DNA of 64,000 nt, from positions 1-64,000 of the forward strand of contig CAVRWA010000001.1 of the NCBI GenBank assembly GCA_963724805.1. The letters run 5' to 3'. This document shows, in pieces, positions 8,035-16,293 of the stretch; within the stretch, counting starts at the first letter, position 1; each line of letters begins with the position of its first letter. The translations under genes were made by a program, and so were the position numbers. The notes below the pieces were generated by a model that was not told the origin of the DNA, did not search any database, and saw only the letters and a program-made list of their open reading frames with translations. The stretch comes from CAVQZA01 sp963724805. Its GTDB lineage: Bacteria > Actinomycetota > Thermoleophilia > Gaiellales > Gaiellaceae.

Positions 8035-8682
8035 ATGGAGCGGAGCGGCGTGGAGGTCCTCGATCCGGTAACGCGCCAGCACGTGGAGCGTGCGGCCGAG
8101 GCGCTGCAGCGCGAGTTCGACGGCACCTTCTCGCGCGAGACGATCGCCAGGTACATCGCCGAGTCGACCGACCTTCTCGCCGGGGGCACAATCAACGTCT
8201 TCGTGCCGGTGCTCGTACACCGCTTCGCGCGCGAACGCTTGCGCGCGCTGGGCCAGGCCGAGGGCGTGATCACCAAGGAACAGCCCGAGGTCTTCTTCGT
8301 ATGCGTCCACAACGCGGGCCGCAGCCAGATGGCGGCGGGGCTCCTCAAGCTCCGCTCGCAGGGGCGGATCCACGTCCGCTCGGCCGGCAGCGCCCCCGGC
8401 GAGCAGATCAACCCGGCCGTGATCGAGGCCATGACCGAGCTCGGCGTCGACATGAGCGAGGAGTTCCCCAAGCCGCTCACCGACGAGGTCGTCGCGGCGG
8501 CGGACGTGGTGATCACGATGGGCTGCGGCGATGCCTGCCCGATCTACCCGGGCAAGCGCTACGAGGACTGGCAGCTCGACGACCCGGCCGGCCAGAGCGT
8601 CGAGACCGTGCGGGTGATCCGCGACGAGCTCGACGCGCGCGTGCAGAAGCTGATCGCCGAGCTGCTTCCGTCCGCGAGTTGA
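8035..8682 (+). CDS. arsC: Arsenate reductase, low-molecular-weight phosphatase type, with N-terminal helical domain
   Basis: 215 residues. Residues 1-75 form a helical domain (DPVTRQHVERAAEALQREFD) also seen fused to this family in actinobacteria. The catalytic domain has VFFVCVHNAGRSQMA with nucleophile Cys90 and Arg96 (C-x5-R), MGCGDACPIYPG with further cysteines, and the Asp-containing DWQLDDPAG loop. It reduces arsenate to arsenite, using thioredoxin or mycothiol; the partner cannot be told from sequence. The ATG is behind GGGGAGG. The stop overlaps the following TTG start of the channel gene. Confidence 0.92.
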   Translation: MERSGVEVLDPVTRQHVERAAEALQREFDGTFSRETIARYIAESTDLLAGGTINVFVPVLVHRFARERLRALGQAEGVITKEQPEVFFVCVHNAGRSQMAAGLLKLRSQGRIHVRSAGSAPGEQINPAVIEAMTELGVDMSEEFPKPLTDEVVAAADVVITMGCGDACPIYPGKRYEDWQLDDPAGQSVETVRVIRDELDARVQKLIAELLPSAS

Positions 8683-9356
8683 GCTCGCTCCCGCTCGCGC
8701 GGGCCCTGGTCGCCGAGGCGATCGGGACGTTCGCGCTGGTCTTCGCCGGCAGCGGCGCGATCATGGTCGACGCCAAGACCGGGGTGCTCGGCCACGTCGG
8801 CGTCGCGATCACCTTCGGGCTCGTGATCATGGCGATGATCTACGCCGTCGGACACGTCTCGGGCGCACACTTCAACCCGGCCGTGACCTTCTCGTTCGCG
8901 CTCGCCCGCCACTTTCCGAAGCGACACCTCGTCCCGTACTGGGGCGCGCAGCTCGCCGGCGCGCTGATCGCGGCGTCGATCCTGCGCGGCTCACTCGGCA
9001 ACATCGCCCACGTCGGCGCCACCTACCCGAGCGGCACCGACGCGCAGGCATTCCTCTGGGAAGCCGTCCTCTCGTTCTTCCTCATGTTCGTGATCATGGC
9101 CGTCGCCACCGACACCCGCGCCGTCGGCGAGGCGGCCGCGATCGCGATCGGCGGCACGGTCGGCCTCGACGCGATGTTCGGCGGCCCGATCACCGGCGCC
9201 TCGATGAACCCCGCCCGCTCGCTCGGCCCGGGCATCGTCACTGGCGACCTGAACGCGATCTGGATCTACCTGCTCGCGCCGATCGCCGGCGCCTCGATCG
9301 CGGCCCTGGCGTACACCTTCGTCCGAGGTGACCCGCTGCGCGCCGCGGCCGAGTGA
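8679..9356 (+). CDS. Aquaporin/MIP-family channel, probable arsenite exit channel
   Basis: 225 residues if started at TTG 8679, which overlaps the arsC TGA (TTGA); no ATG or GTG fits upstream without running into arsC. Six membrane segments and two pore motifs, HFNPAVTF and SMNPARSL. Immediate coupling to arsC suggests an AqpS-like role: arsenite made by ArsC leaves through the channel. A general glycerol or water channel remains possible. Confidence 0.88.
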   Translation: MSSLPLARALVAEAIGTFALVFAGSGAIMVDAKTGVLGHVGVAITFGLVIMAMIYAVGHVSGAHFNPAVTFSFALARHFPKRHLVPYWGAQLAGALIAASILRGSLGNIAHVGATYPSGTDAQAFLWEAVLSFFLMFVIMAVATDTRAVGEAAAIAIGGTVGLDAMFGGPITGASMNPARSLGPGIVTGDLNAIWIYLLAPIAGASIAALAYTFVRGDPLRAAAE

Positions 9357-9473
9357 GTAGTCAGCCATCGGCTCGCGCCGGGTGAGTTCGCGCTGCAGCG
9401 CAGGCGTCCAACGACTGCGGGTTTGCCGTAGCGGATGTGTGGCTTGTGCCGGAGGTTCGTTGGCCGGGCTCGT

Positions 9474-9495
9474 TCTATCGTCAATTTGCGATAGA
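9474..9495. promoter_or_regulatory. Candidate operator for the second ArsR
   Basis: Perfect 7-bp inverted repeat TCTATCG-N8-CGATAGA, about 50 nt upstream of the DUF2180-arsR-acr3 genes. The arm CGATA/TATCG recalls the ATCGAT arms at the first arsR. The only such dyad in this 190-nt gap. Confidence 0.5.
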
Positions 9496-9544
9496 CGAAC
9501 TAGCGCCGGGCGCAAAGGCCGGCGCGTGCGTCAGGAGGCGAGTG

Positions 9545-9772
9545 ATGAACTGCTTCGAGTGCGCAAAGGCAAACGACGCGGTACCCGCTGTCGGTGTCTG
9601 CCAGCACTGCGGCGTCGGTCTGTGCCTCGACCACTTGATCGAAGCGCAGGACTACCGCGTCGGAGGCACCACCTACGGCTGCACCCACACGCTGCCGAGC
9701 GTCACGGCGCTGCGTGGCGTCCCGGCGGGGATCGCGGCGACGGCGCGGCATCACACCGCGGGCGTCGCGTGA
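9545..9772 (+). CDS. DUF2180-like small Cys-rich zinc protein
   Basis: 75 residues starting MNCFECAKANDAVPAVGVCQ and continuing HCGVGLCLDHLIEA. Cysteines pair as C-x2-C and C-x2-C...C-x3-H, a treble-clef or double zinc-ribbon pattern like the DUF2180 family. The ATG follows GGAGGCGAGTG. The stop overlaps the arsR GTG start. Its steady partnership with ArsR genes suggests a metal or metalloid role, but biochemistry is unknown. Confidence 0.75.
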   Translation: MNCFECAKANDAVPAVGVCQHCGVGLCLDHLIEAQDYRVGGTTYGCTHTLPSVTALRGVPAGIAATARHHTAGVA

Positions 9773-10122
9773 GCGCCATAGCGCCACCCGCGTCAGTGGC
9801 GAGCGAGCAGCGCGACATCGAACTCGCGCTGCTCGCAAAGGCGATCGGCCACCCCGCACGTGTCCGGATTCTGCGCCTGTTGCTCAGCCGCGATGCCTGT
9901 TACTGCGGCCAGATCGTCGACGAGCTGCCGCTCGCACAAGCGACTGTCTCTCAGCACCTGAAGGTGCTCAAGGGGGCCGGCCTGATCACCGGCGAAATCG
10001 AGGGGCTGCGCATCTGCTACTGGGCAAGCCCGGAGAGGCTTGCCGTCCTCCACGACCTTGTCGGCGATCTCTTGGTAGAGGCAGCCGACCCTTCGCCGGA
10101 CAGGCTCCGTGGCTGCGACTGA
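9769..10122 (+). CDS. arsR: ArsR-family repressor (second copy)
   Basis: 117 residues from GTG 9769. Winged-helix core LLAKAIGHPARVRILRLLLS, then DACYCGQIVDELPLAQATVS and QHLKVLKGAGLITGEIEGLR. CYCG at the helix start offers a C-x-C metalloid site, as in arsenite sensors. It overlaps both neighbours (4 nt with DUF2180, 14 nt with acr3), so it is co-translated with the pump it likely controls. It differs clearly from the first ArsR, so the two may answer to different signals. Confidence 0.9.
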   Translation: MSAIAPPASVASEQRDIELALLAKAIGHPARVRILRLLLSRDACYCGQIVDELPLAQATVSQHLKVLKGAGLITGEIEGLRICYWASPERLAVLHDLVGDLLVEAADPSPDRLRGCD

Positions 10123-11242
10123 GACCCGGCATCTGCCCAGCGCCGTCACGCCAGCCGTGCCGGCGGACGAGGGCGCCGTCCTGAAGAAGCTCTCGACCCT
10201 CGACCGCTTCCTGCCACTGTGGATCGCCCTCGCGATGGGCGTCGGGCTTGCTCTCGGCGCCCTCGTCCCTAGCCTCAATGACGGCCTGGACAGGCTCCGT
10301 GTCGGTACGGTCTCGCTGCCGATCGCGGCGGGGCTGCTCCTGATGATGTATCCCGTCCTCGCGAAGGTGCGCTACGAGGATCTCGGGACGATGCGCGATG
10401 ACGGGGTCAACGACCGCCGCTTCTTCGGCGTCTCGCTGTTCCTCTCCTGGATCGTCGGGCCGCTCCTGATGTTCATCCTCGCCTGGACCTTCCTGCCAGA
10501 CCAGCCCGCGTACCGGACCGGCGTGATCATCGTCGGCCTCGCTCGCTGCATCGCAATGGTGCTGATCTGGAACGACATCGCCCAAGGCGACCGAGACCGC
10601 GCCGCCGTGCTTGTCGTCTTCAACGCGCTCTTCCAGATCGTCGCCTACTCGCTCCTCGGCTACTTCTACCTGACCGTCCTCCCAGGCTGGCTGGGTCTAG
10701 ACACGCAAGGCTTCGACGTCGGAATCTGGGAAGTGGCCCGTACCGTCCTGATCTTCCTCGGGATCCCGCTCACCGCCGGCTACCTCACCCGGCGGATCGG
10801 CATCAAGCGCCACGGCCGCGACTGGTACGAACAACGCTTCATCCCACGGATCGCGCCGATCACGCTCTACGGTCTGCTGTTCACGATCGTGTTGCTGTTC
10901 GCGATCCAGGGCGACAAGATCACCGCCCAGCCGCTCGACGTAATTCTGATTGCGCTGCCGCTGCTGATCTACTTCGCCGTGATGTGGGTCGCTGGCTTCA
11001 GCACCGGCAGACTCCTTCGCTTCCCGTACCCGCAGACCGCGGCTCTCTCCTTCACGGTCGCGAGCAACGACTTCGAACTGGCGATCGCGGTCGCCGTCGG
11101 TGTCTTCGGTGCCGCCTCCGGCGAGGCGCTTGCCGGCGTCGTCGGCCCGCTGATCGAGGTCCCGGTTCTGGTCGCGCTCGTCTACGTCGCGCTCTGGCTC
11201 CGCCGGCGCCTGCGATGGCCGCAGGCGTACGCCGCGACCTAG
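10109..11242 (+). CDS. arsB/acr3: Arsenite efflux pump, ACR3 family
   Basis: 377 residues with ten hydrophobic segments. The family-defining Cys147 lies in GLARCIAMVLIWNDIA and the late-helix Glu in GPLIEVPVLVALVYV; other family runs are LFLSWIVGPLLMF and FTVASNDFELAIAVAVGVFG. ACR3 uses the proton motive force to expel arsenite. The GTG start at 10109 overlaps the arsR end by 14 nt. A hydrophilic lead of about 30 residues precedes helix 1. Nothing is truncated. Confidence 0.95.
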   Translation: MAATETRHLPSAVTPAVPADEGAVLKKLSTLDRFLPLWIALAMGVGLALGALVPSLNDGLDRLRVGTVSLPIAAGLLLMMYPVLAKVRYEDLGTMRDDGVNDRRFFGVSLFLSWIVGPLLMFILAWTFLPDQPAYRTGVIIVGLARCIAMVLIWNDIAQGDRDRAAVLVVFNALFQIVAYSLLGYFYLTVLPGWLGLDTQGFDVGIWEVARTVLIFLGIPLTAGYLTRRIGIKRHGRDWYEQRFIPRIAPITLYGLLFTIVLLFAIQGDKITAQPLDVILIALPLLIYFAVMWVAGFSTGRLLRFPYPQTAALSFTVASNDFELAIAVAVGVFGAASGEALAGVVGPLIEVPVLVALVYVALWLRRRLRWPQAYAAT

Positions 11243-11310
11243 GGAACCGCGTGATGTCATGTTGCCCAGAAGCCGCCGCATCTGTCGCTGACGACGCCGA
11301 GGATCTGGGG

Positions 11311-11511
11311 TTACTTGGGGCGGCGACTACGCGGCCGACGCGTGAACGCAAGGCTTTGCGGCACGGCGGCAACGGCGAAGACGAGCAGCACGATCCAGAT
11401 CAGCCCCACGGCCGGGAGAAACAGCAGCCCGAGGAGGGCGATCGCGGCCACCAGCGCCGCAGACCAGAAGATCGCGCGCCGCTCGATCGCCCGCTCTCGG
11501 GTGTCACTCAT
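11311..11511 (-). CDS. Small two-helix membrane protein, unknown function
   Basis: 66 residues from ATG 11511: MSDTRERAIERRAIFWSAAL, then two adjacent hydrophobic runs (LLGLLFLPAVGLIWIVLLVF) and a very basic end (RRPRSRRPK). A longer form could start upstream at 11520 or beyond. It is convergent with acr3. No family recognised. Confidence 0.5.
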   Translation of the reverse strand: MSDTRERAIERRAIFWSAALVAAIALLGLLFLPAVGLIWIVLLVFAVAAVPQSLAFTRRPRSRRPK

Positions 11512-11610
11512 CAGCGGCATGCGGTCGGGCGATGGGCGCCCGCGGGCCAAGGACGACACTCGCCTGCTCGATGAGGTAACTCGCTTCGCCACCAACTACC
11601 AGACCTCCGC

Positions 11611-12288
11611 TTAGCTTTCCTGGAAGCCAGGGGCCTCGCCCTTGACGACCACCTTGTGCACGAGCCAGGCGAGAGCCGCGCCGGCGAGGGGCGCGGTCAG
11701 GTAGATCCAGATCCCCGTCCACTTGCCGCCCACGATGTCCGGGCCGAGCGTCCGCGCCGGGTTCACCGACGAACCGCTGTACGGGATGATCGCGAGGTGG
11801 ACAGCGACGAGCGTGAGCGGAATCGAGATCAGAGCGCTCTTCGCGTAGCCCTCGCTCCTCGATGCTTGCAGGATCACCCCGACGAAGATCGCGGAGAACA
11901 GGAACTCGACGAACCAGGTCTTGCCGTCGCTGAGCCCTGGATACGTCCCGGTCGACTTCACAACGGTCTTGCTGGTGAACACCCACAGCGCGAGGCTCGC
12001 GAGGATCGCGCCGACGACCTGGAAGATCCAGTAGCCGATCATGTCGCCCGGCTTGAGCCGCCGGTCGAGGAGCATCGCGAGCGAGACCGCCGGGTTGAAA
12101 TGGCCGCCGGAGACCTCCGCCATCCAGTAGAGGCCGGCGAGGAGCGAGAGGCCGAATGCGAACGCGACCATCACGTTGAACGACATGTTCTGCTGCGCCG
12201 TATTCGCCGCAGTGATCGCAGTCGTGCCCCCGAACACGAGCACGAACGTCCCCAACGCCTCGGCTATGTACTTACGGGCGGTGTCCAT
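11611..12288 (-). CDS. Aquaporin/MIP-family channel (second copy)
   Basis: 225 residues from ATG 12288. Six membrane segments with pore motifs HFNPAVSL and SVNPARTL, plus AEALGTFVLVFGGTTAITAA at the first helix. It is not a close repeat of the channel at 8679: the loops and the segment after NPA differ. It stands alone, reading away from the deiodinase-like gene. The arsenic block makes metalloid transport plausible; water or glycerol transport is equally allowed by the sequence. Confidence 0.9.
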   Translation of the reverse strand: MDTARKYIAEALGTFVLVFGGTTAITAANTAQQNMSFNVMVAFAFGLSLLAGLYWMAEVSGGHFNPAVSLAMLLDRRLKPGDMIGYWIFQVVGAILASLALWVFTSKTVVKSTGTYPGLSDGKTWFVEFLFSAIFVGVILQASRSEGYAKSALISIPLTLVAVHLAIIPYSGSSVNPARTLGPDIVGGKWTGIWIYLTAPLAGAALAWLVHKVVVKGEAPGFQES

Positions 12289-12467
12289 CTGGTCGAGTCT
12301 CCTTCCCTGGGGAATGGCTGCAACAAAGGTGCGCGAGGCGCCCAGCGCGGTCGAGCCACACGGCACGCAACATTCGGCCTCTCTCCACGCAAGGAACGCT
12401 ACGCCACGGCCCGGACAGTCGTCGAGATCCTTGTCATGGTCGCACTCGTCTTAGAGCAACAGCCCCT

Positions 12468-13424
12468 TCAGCCCCGGCGTGGTGCAATACCGCCGTGACG
12501 CCTGCGATGCCGGAGACCACAACAGACCGCCACGGTTGCGCCGAAACCTCCGACGAGGAGAGCGGCGCGTGTCCGGTTGGGTAGCGGCGTCGTGCGTAAC
12601 GCGAGTGGCGCAAGCACCGGCCGCGCCGCTCTGCCGATAGTCATGAGGATCATCGCGCCGGGGAAACCGAGCTCGAGATCGATCAGCGCTCGGCGCCCGC
12701 CGCAGATGGGGCCGCCCTGTCCGGCAACGATCGCAGCGGCGAGATGCGGCCGCCGGTCGGTGCCCTTGCCGGCCGGGGCGCCGGTGCCGTCGCGGGCGAG
12801 GAGGTCGTCGATTGCGTGTCGGAGCGCGGGTGCTTGGCCCCAGGTGCCGCAGAAGGCGATGGTCCCCTGGCTGTCGATCAGGTAGACGGCAGCGGCTAGC
12901 CCGCCGTATGCGCACTGCACCGTTCCCGCCAAGTCATCGATCAACACCGGCCAAGGGATGCCTTCCTCGTCCTGGTAGCTGCAGGCCTCTTCGACCTTCT
13001 TCCCATACGAGCGGTAGGCTCCGTGCCGTTCGCCGGGGTGCGCTTGGCGGACCAGCACCTCGACGAATTGCGCCCGTTCGCCGTAGAGCCGTTGGAGCTC
13101 TCTCATCGTGTACACGCCACCGCGCGTAACGGGGCAGGTGTAGCTGACGAAGTGGAGCAGCACCGGCTTACCGCGCAGGTCGCTCAAACGCACCTGCGTG
13201 CCGCCTGTGGAGGGCAGTTCGAAGTCCGGCGCCTCGCAGCCGGGGGCCAGGCCGGTGCGGAGCAGCTCGGCAACCATGTGCCGCGCTCGGAAGTGTCGAA
13301 AGTTGAAGTCCTCCGTCGGGTCGAGAAGATCTATGAGCCGTGCTGATCGCCCGCGCGCGCCCTGGCTGTCAGAGGATGACGGGGGAGTAGCGATCTCACC
13401 AAGCTGCGCTACGTCATGCGTCAC
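12468..13424 (-). CDS. Deiodinase-like thioredoxin-fold protein, Cys form
   Basis: 318 residues from GTG 13424, chosen because AAGGAG sits 6 nt upstream; TTG 13448 is the alternative. The thioredoxin fold begins at APGCEAPDFELPSTGGTQVR. Active site SYTCPVTRGGVYTMRELQRL has Cys at about residue 97 where iodothyronine deiodinases carry selenocysteine (T-U-P). Further family-like runs are FVEVLVRQAHPGERHGAY and PWPVLIDDLAGTVQCAYGG. After about residue 210 comes a tail with weak hydrophobic segments (GAMILMTIGRAARPVLAPLA, AALLVGGFGATVAVCCG) that I cannot assign. Bacterial members are probably reductases, not hormone deiodinases. Its start overlaps the small exported protein's stop. Confidence 0.75.
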   Translation of the reverse strand: MTHDVAQLGEIATPPSSSDSQGARGRSARLIDLLDPTEDFNFRHFRARHMVAELLRTGLAPGCEAPDFELPSTGGTQVRLSDLRGKPVLLHFVSYTCPVTRGGVYTMRELQRLYGERAQFVEVLVRQAHPGERHGAYRSYGKKVEEACSYQDEEGIPWPVLIDDLAGTVQCAYGGLAAAVYLIDSQGTIAFCGTWGQAPALRHAIDDLLARDGTGAPAGKGTDRRPHLAAAIVAGQGGPICGGRRALIDLELGFPGAMILMTIGRAARPVLAPLALRTTPLPNRTRAALLVGGFGATVAVCCGLRHRRRHGGIAPRRG

Positions 13425-13713
13425 GAGCAACTCCTTGTCCGAACGCAACGCGCTCGGTGTAAACAGGCTCCTCCGAGGTCACGCGCGCACGCTCACTCTG
13501 GGCGGGCGTACGTTCGCTTTCGAGCAGCGCGAGGATCCGCTCAGTGTTCTCCCGGATCGTCGTGATGTTCCGGAACATCCACTTCGGTCGGGCGTTCTCG
13601 GGCATCCGCTCGATCATCTGCTCGAAGTCGAAGCCGCCGCATCCGCGGGCAGCCCGGCGCGCACAGAGCGCGACGCCAAGGGCGACAACACCGACCATCA
13701 ATGACCGCTTCAT
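13414..13713 (-). CDS. Small exported or anchored protein, unknown function
   Basis: 99 residues, MKRSLMVGVVALGVALCARR at the N-terminus: a signal peptide or anchor with a Cys at its end. Then GCGGFDFEQMIERMPENARP and KWMFRNITTIRENTERILAL, a helical stretch. The ATG overlaps the stop of the quinone reductase (ATGA), and the stop lies inside the next gene's first codons. Translational coupling on both sides suggests one three-gene unit. No function recognised. Confidence 0.65.
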   Translation of the reverse strand: MKRSLMVGVVALGVALCARRAARGCGGFDFEQMIERMPENARPKWMFRNITTIRENTERILALLESERTPAQSERARVTSEEPVYTERVAFGQGVARDA

Positions 13714-14519
13714 CTCACACCTCCCTCGATCGGTTCCGGCTCTGACGCCGGCTCGCGTTCCGAGACAAGTCTCGACTCGTACTCGTGACCGAGCCGATAA
13801 GCCTGCTGCAGGTAGCCCTGGCGCGTGGCATCGTCGACGGCGCCGACGGCGTAGAAGTAGACGTGCTCGACGTTCTTGATCCCCGGGTAGCGGAAGCCGA
13901 AGTCGTCGACCAGCCGCTCGATCGCCGCGCCACAGCCGGAGTCGCGGTAGTCGCTCTCCCGGAAGAAGGTCGGCGTCAGGATCAGCGCCTTCCTGTGCTT
14001 CAGCAACGGCTGCCTGCCGCTCAGATCGCCCCGCAGCCAGCCGTCCCTGGTCATCGTGTAGACGAAGCCGTAGGTGAAGACGCGCTCCATCCAGCCCCGC
14101 AGGATCGCCGGGAAGTTCATCCAGTAGATCGGCGCGACGAACGCCAGGCCATCCGCTGCAGCGACCTTCTCCTGCTGGGCGAGCACATCCTTCGGCCGCT
14201 GCTTCGCCACCAGCTCGAGCAGCTCGGCGAGGGACTTGTCGCGCAGCCACCGCTTCGCGACGCGCCGCCGGATCGGACCGCCGCTCAGCGTGACCATGTT
14301 CTCCCTCAACTCTGTCTCGTCGAACAACTCCGGCGGCACCGACTCGTGGGCGAAGAACGAGTAGTCGTCCCTCCTGAAGACCGGATCGAACTTGATCGCG
14401 TACAGATCGACGACCTCACTCTCATGGCCGGCGTCGGCGAGGCCGTGCGTGAACTGCTCCAACACCGCATGGCAGAACGAGGTCGGGTTCGGATGCGCAT
14501 ACACAGTCAGCACTCTCAT
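13710..14519 (-). CDS. NAD(P)H dehydrogenase (quinone), flavodoxin fold
   Basis: 269 residues. N-terminal VLTVYAHPNPTSFCHAVLEQ is the flavin phosphate loop of the NQO/KefF/MdaB family, followed by GLAFVAPIYWMNFPAILRGW with the family's P-x-x-W-x-x-P-A-x-L-K-like turn, and a middle YGFVYTMTRDGWLRGDLSGR. The two-electron reduction of quinones or electrophiles is expected. ATG 14519. First gene of the leftward unit with the small exported protein and the deiodinase-like redoxin, which suggests a redox-stress role. Confidence 0.85.
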   Translation of the reverse strand: MRVLTVYAHPNPTSFCHAVLEQFTHGLADAGHESEVVDLYAIKFDPVFRRDDYSFFAHESVPPELFDETELRENMVTLSGGPIRRRVAKRWLRDKSLAELLELVAKQRPKDVLAQQEKVAAADGLAFVAPIYWMNFPAILRGWMERVFTYGFVYTMTRDGWLRGDLSGRQPLLKHRKALILTPTFFRESDYRDSGCGAAIERLVDDFGFRYPGIKNVEHVYFYAVGAVDDATRQGYLQQAYRLGHEYESRLVSEREPASEPEPIEGGVR

Positions 14520-14845
14520 CGCCTACTCCTCCCTTGGCCCGTTGGAGCGGGGCGGCGCGCGGGGTCACAGCCACGTTCACAACTCGCCTCGCGCGCATCG
14601 CCGACTGCTCCAGCGCACACCAAAACGCCCCCTGACGGATGCGAACTCAGTCTCGCCCACTCGGGCCCCGGCGGCATCGGTGGCGCCACCGAGCCGATTG
14701 CCTCCAACTACGGAGCCTGATCGCGGCGCCTCAACATGCCCCCCTGACGCGCTGCCGGCTCGAGCGTCGGTGGCTTGTGCTCGCTGTCGCAGCCGTCCTA
14801 CACTCGCCGGGACGGTAGTGGGACAAGAGACCTTGGAGGTGGAGC
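14520..14845. promoter_or_regulatory. Divergent control region with a sigma-70-type promoter
   Basis: 326 nt between two divergent genes. I see no ORF or RNA gene. A promoter for the FAD oxidase is TTGTGC (14775-14780), 18 nt, TACACT (14799-14804), and the ribosome binding site GGAGGT is at 14835-14840. No clear operator was seen. Confidence 0.45.
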
Positions 14846-16210
14846 ATGGCCGTCGCCCTGGACCCAGCGCTCGTCAACGACCTCGCCGGACAGGTCTCCG
14901 GGCCCGTCCTCGGCCCGGCGGACACCGGCTACGACGCGGCCCGTGCCGTGCACAACGGCATGATCGACCGCAGGCCCGCTCTGATCGTCCGCTGCCGGCA
15001 GACGAGCGACGTCGTCGCGGCGCTCGCGCTCGCGCGCCGGGCGGGGCTCGAGGTCTCGATCCGCGGCGGCGGCCACAACGTCGCCGGCCGGGCGGTGACC
15101 GACGGCGGGGTGATGATCGACCTCGCCGAGATGAAGCGGATCACGGTCGATCCGGGCCGAGCAACCGCTACGGCCGAGGGCGGCGTCACCTGGGGGGAGC
15201 TGAACGACGCCGCCGCCGAGCACGGCCTGGCCGTGACCGGGGGCGCGATCTCCACCACGGGCATCGCCGGCTACACCCTCGGGGGCGGTCTCGGCTGGCT
15301 GATGGCCAAGTACGGCCTCGCGGCCGACAACCTGCTCGCGGTCGAGCTCGTCACGGCCGAGGGCGAGGTGCTCGACGTCGATGCCGATTCGCACCCCGAC
15401 CTCTTCTGGGCCCTTCGTGGCGGCGGGGGGAACTTCGGCGTCGCGACGACGTTCACGTACCAACTCCACCCCGTGCAGATGATCGTGGGCGGGCTGATCG
15501 CCCATCCGATCGACGCCGCGCCCGAGCTGCTGCGCTTCTACCGCGACGCCGTGGCGAACGGCCCGGACGACCTGACCGTGTTCGCGGGCCTGGTGCACGC
15601 GCCGGACGGCTCCGGCACGAAGCTCTCGGCGCTGGTCGTCTTCCATGCCGGCGACCCCGGCGAGGCCGAGCGCGACCTCGAGCCGTTCAAGGCCTGGGGC
15701 TCGCCGCTGATGGTCGAGGTCGGGCCGATGCCCTACCCGGTGATGAACACGCTCCTCGACGCGGCCTTCCCGACCGGATCGCTCAACTACTGGCTTTCGA
15801 GCTTCACGCGGGGCCTCCCGGACGAGCTGATCGAGATCGCCGTCGAGCAGTTCGCAGCCGTGCCCTCGCCGATGACGGCGATCCTGCTCGAGCACTTCCA
15901 CGGCGCCGTCACACGCGTCGGGGTGACCGAGACCGCGGTGCCGCACCGCGACGAAGGCTGGAACCTCCTCCTCCCCGGCGTCTGGCTGGACCCGGCCGAC
16001 ACCGAGGCGAACATCGCGTGGGGCCGCGAGACGTTCGCGGCGATGCGGCCGCACTTCGGGACCGGCCGCTGGCTCAACTACCTCGGCGACGACCAGGCCG
16101 ACGACGCCATCCGCGCTGCCTACGGCCCGAACTACGACCGGCTCGTCGAGGTCAAGCGCCGGTACGACCCGGACAACGTCTTCCACCTCAACCACAACAT
16201 CGTGCCGTAG
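14846..16210 (+). CDS. FAD-linked oxidoreductase, berberine-bridge-enzyme type
   Basis: 454 residues. FAD-binding lobe with SIRGGGHNVAGRAV, where His77 is the usual site of covalent 8-alpha flavin attachment, and GGAISTTGIAGYTLGGGLGW; the second (Cys) attachment residue of bicovalent members is not present. The family's C-terminal BBE tail RYDPDNVFHLNHNI is complete. Such enzymes oxidise sugars or secondary metabolites with O2; the substrate cannot be read. No signal peptide. Strong GGAGGT ribosome binding site. Confidence 0.9.
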   Translation: MAVALDPALVNDLAGQVSGPVLGPADTGYDAARAVHNGMIDRRPALIVRCRQTSDVVAALALARRAGLEVSIRGGGHNVAGRAVTDGGVMIDLAEMKRITVDPGRATATAEGGVTWGELNDAAAEHGLAVTGGAISTTGIAGYTLGGGLGWLMAKYGLAADNLLAVELVTAEGEVLDVDADSHPDLFWALRGGGGNFGVATTFTYQLHPVQMIVGGLIAHPIDAAPELLRFYRDAVANGPDDLTVFAGLVHAPDGSGTKLSALVVFHAGDPGEAERDLEPFKAWGSPLMVEVGPMPYPVMNTLLDAAFPTGSLNYWLSSFTRGLPDELIEIAVEQFAAVPSPMTAILLEHFHGAVTRVGVTETAVPHRDEGWNLLLPGVWLDPADTEANIAWGRETFAAMRPHFGTGRWLNYLGDDQADDAIRAAYGPNYDRLVEVKRRYDPDNVFHLNHNIVP

Positions 16211-16293
16211 CGCTTTCTCCGTAGCTCTCCGAACGCCGCGTGCGGCCGGCTACCGATGTCGCGCGCGAGCGGAACCGGGAAGCTGGCCGCAAC

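Noticed and set aside
11259..11574. Rightward ORF beginning MSCCPEAAASVADDAEDL after acr3
   Set aside because: Cys-Cys start recalls metalloid proteins, but the rest is antisense-like and overlaps a better small membrane protein on the other strand.
8035..13448. In-frame UGA selenocysteine codons in the redox genes
   Set aside because: ArsC, redoxins and the deiodinase-like protein all use Cys codons at the active site, and no SECIS-like hairpin was evident.
13500..13520. Second LexA-like box GCGAACGTACGCCC
   Set aside because: Only one half matches GAAC-N4-GTTC and it lies within a coding frame.
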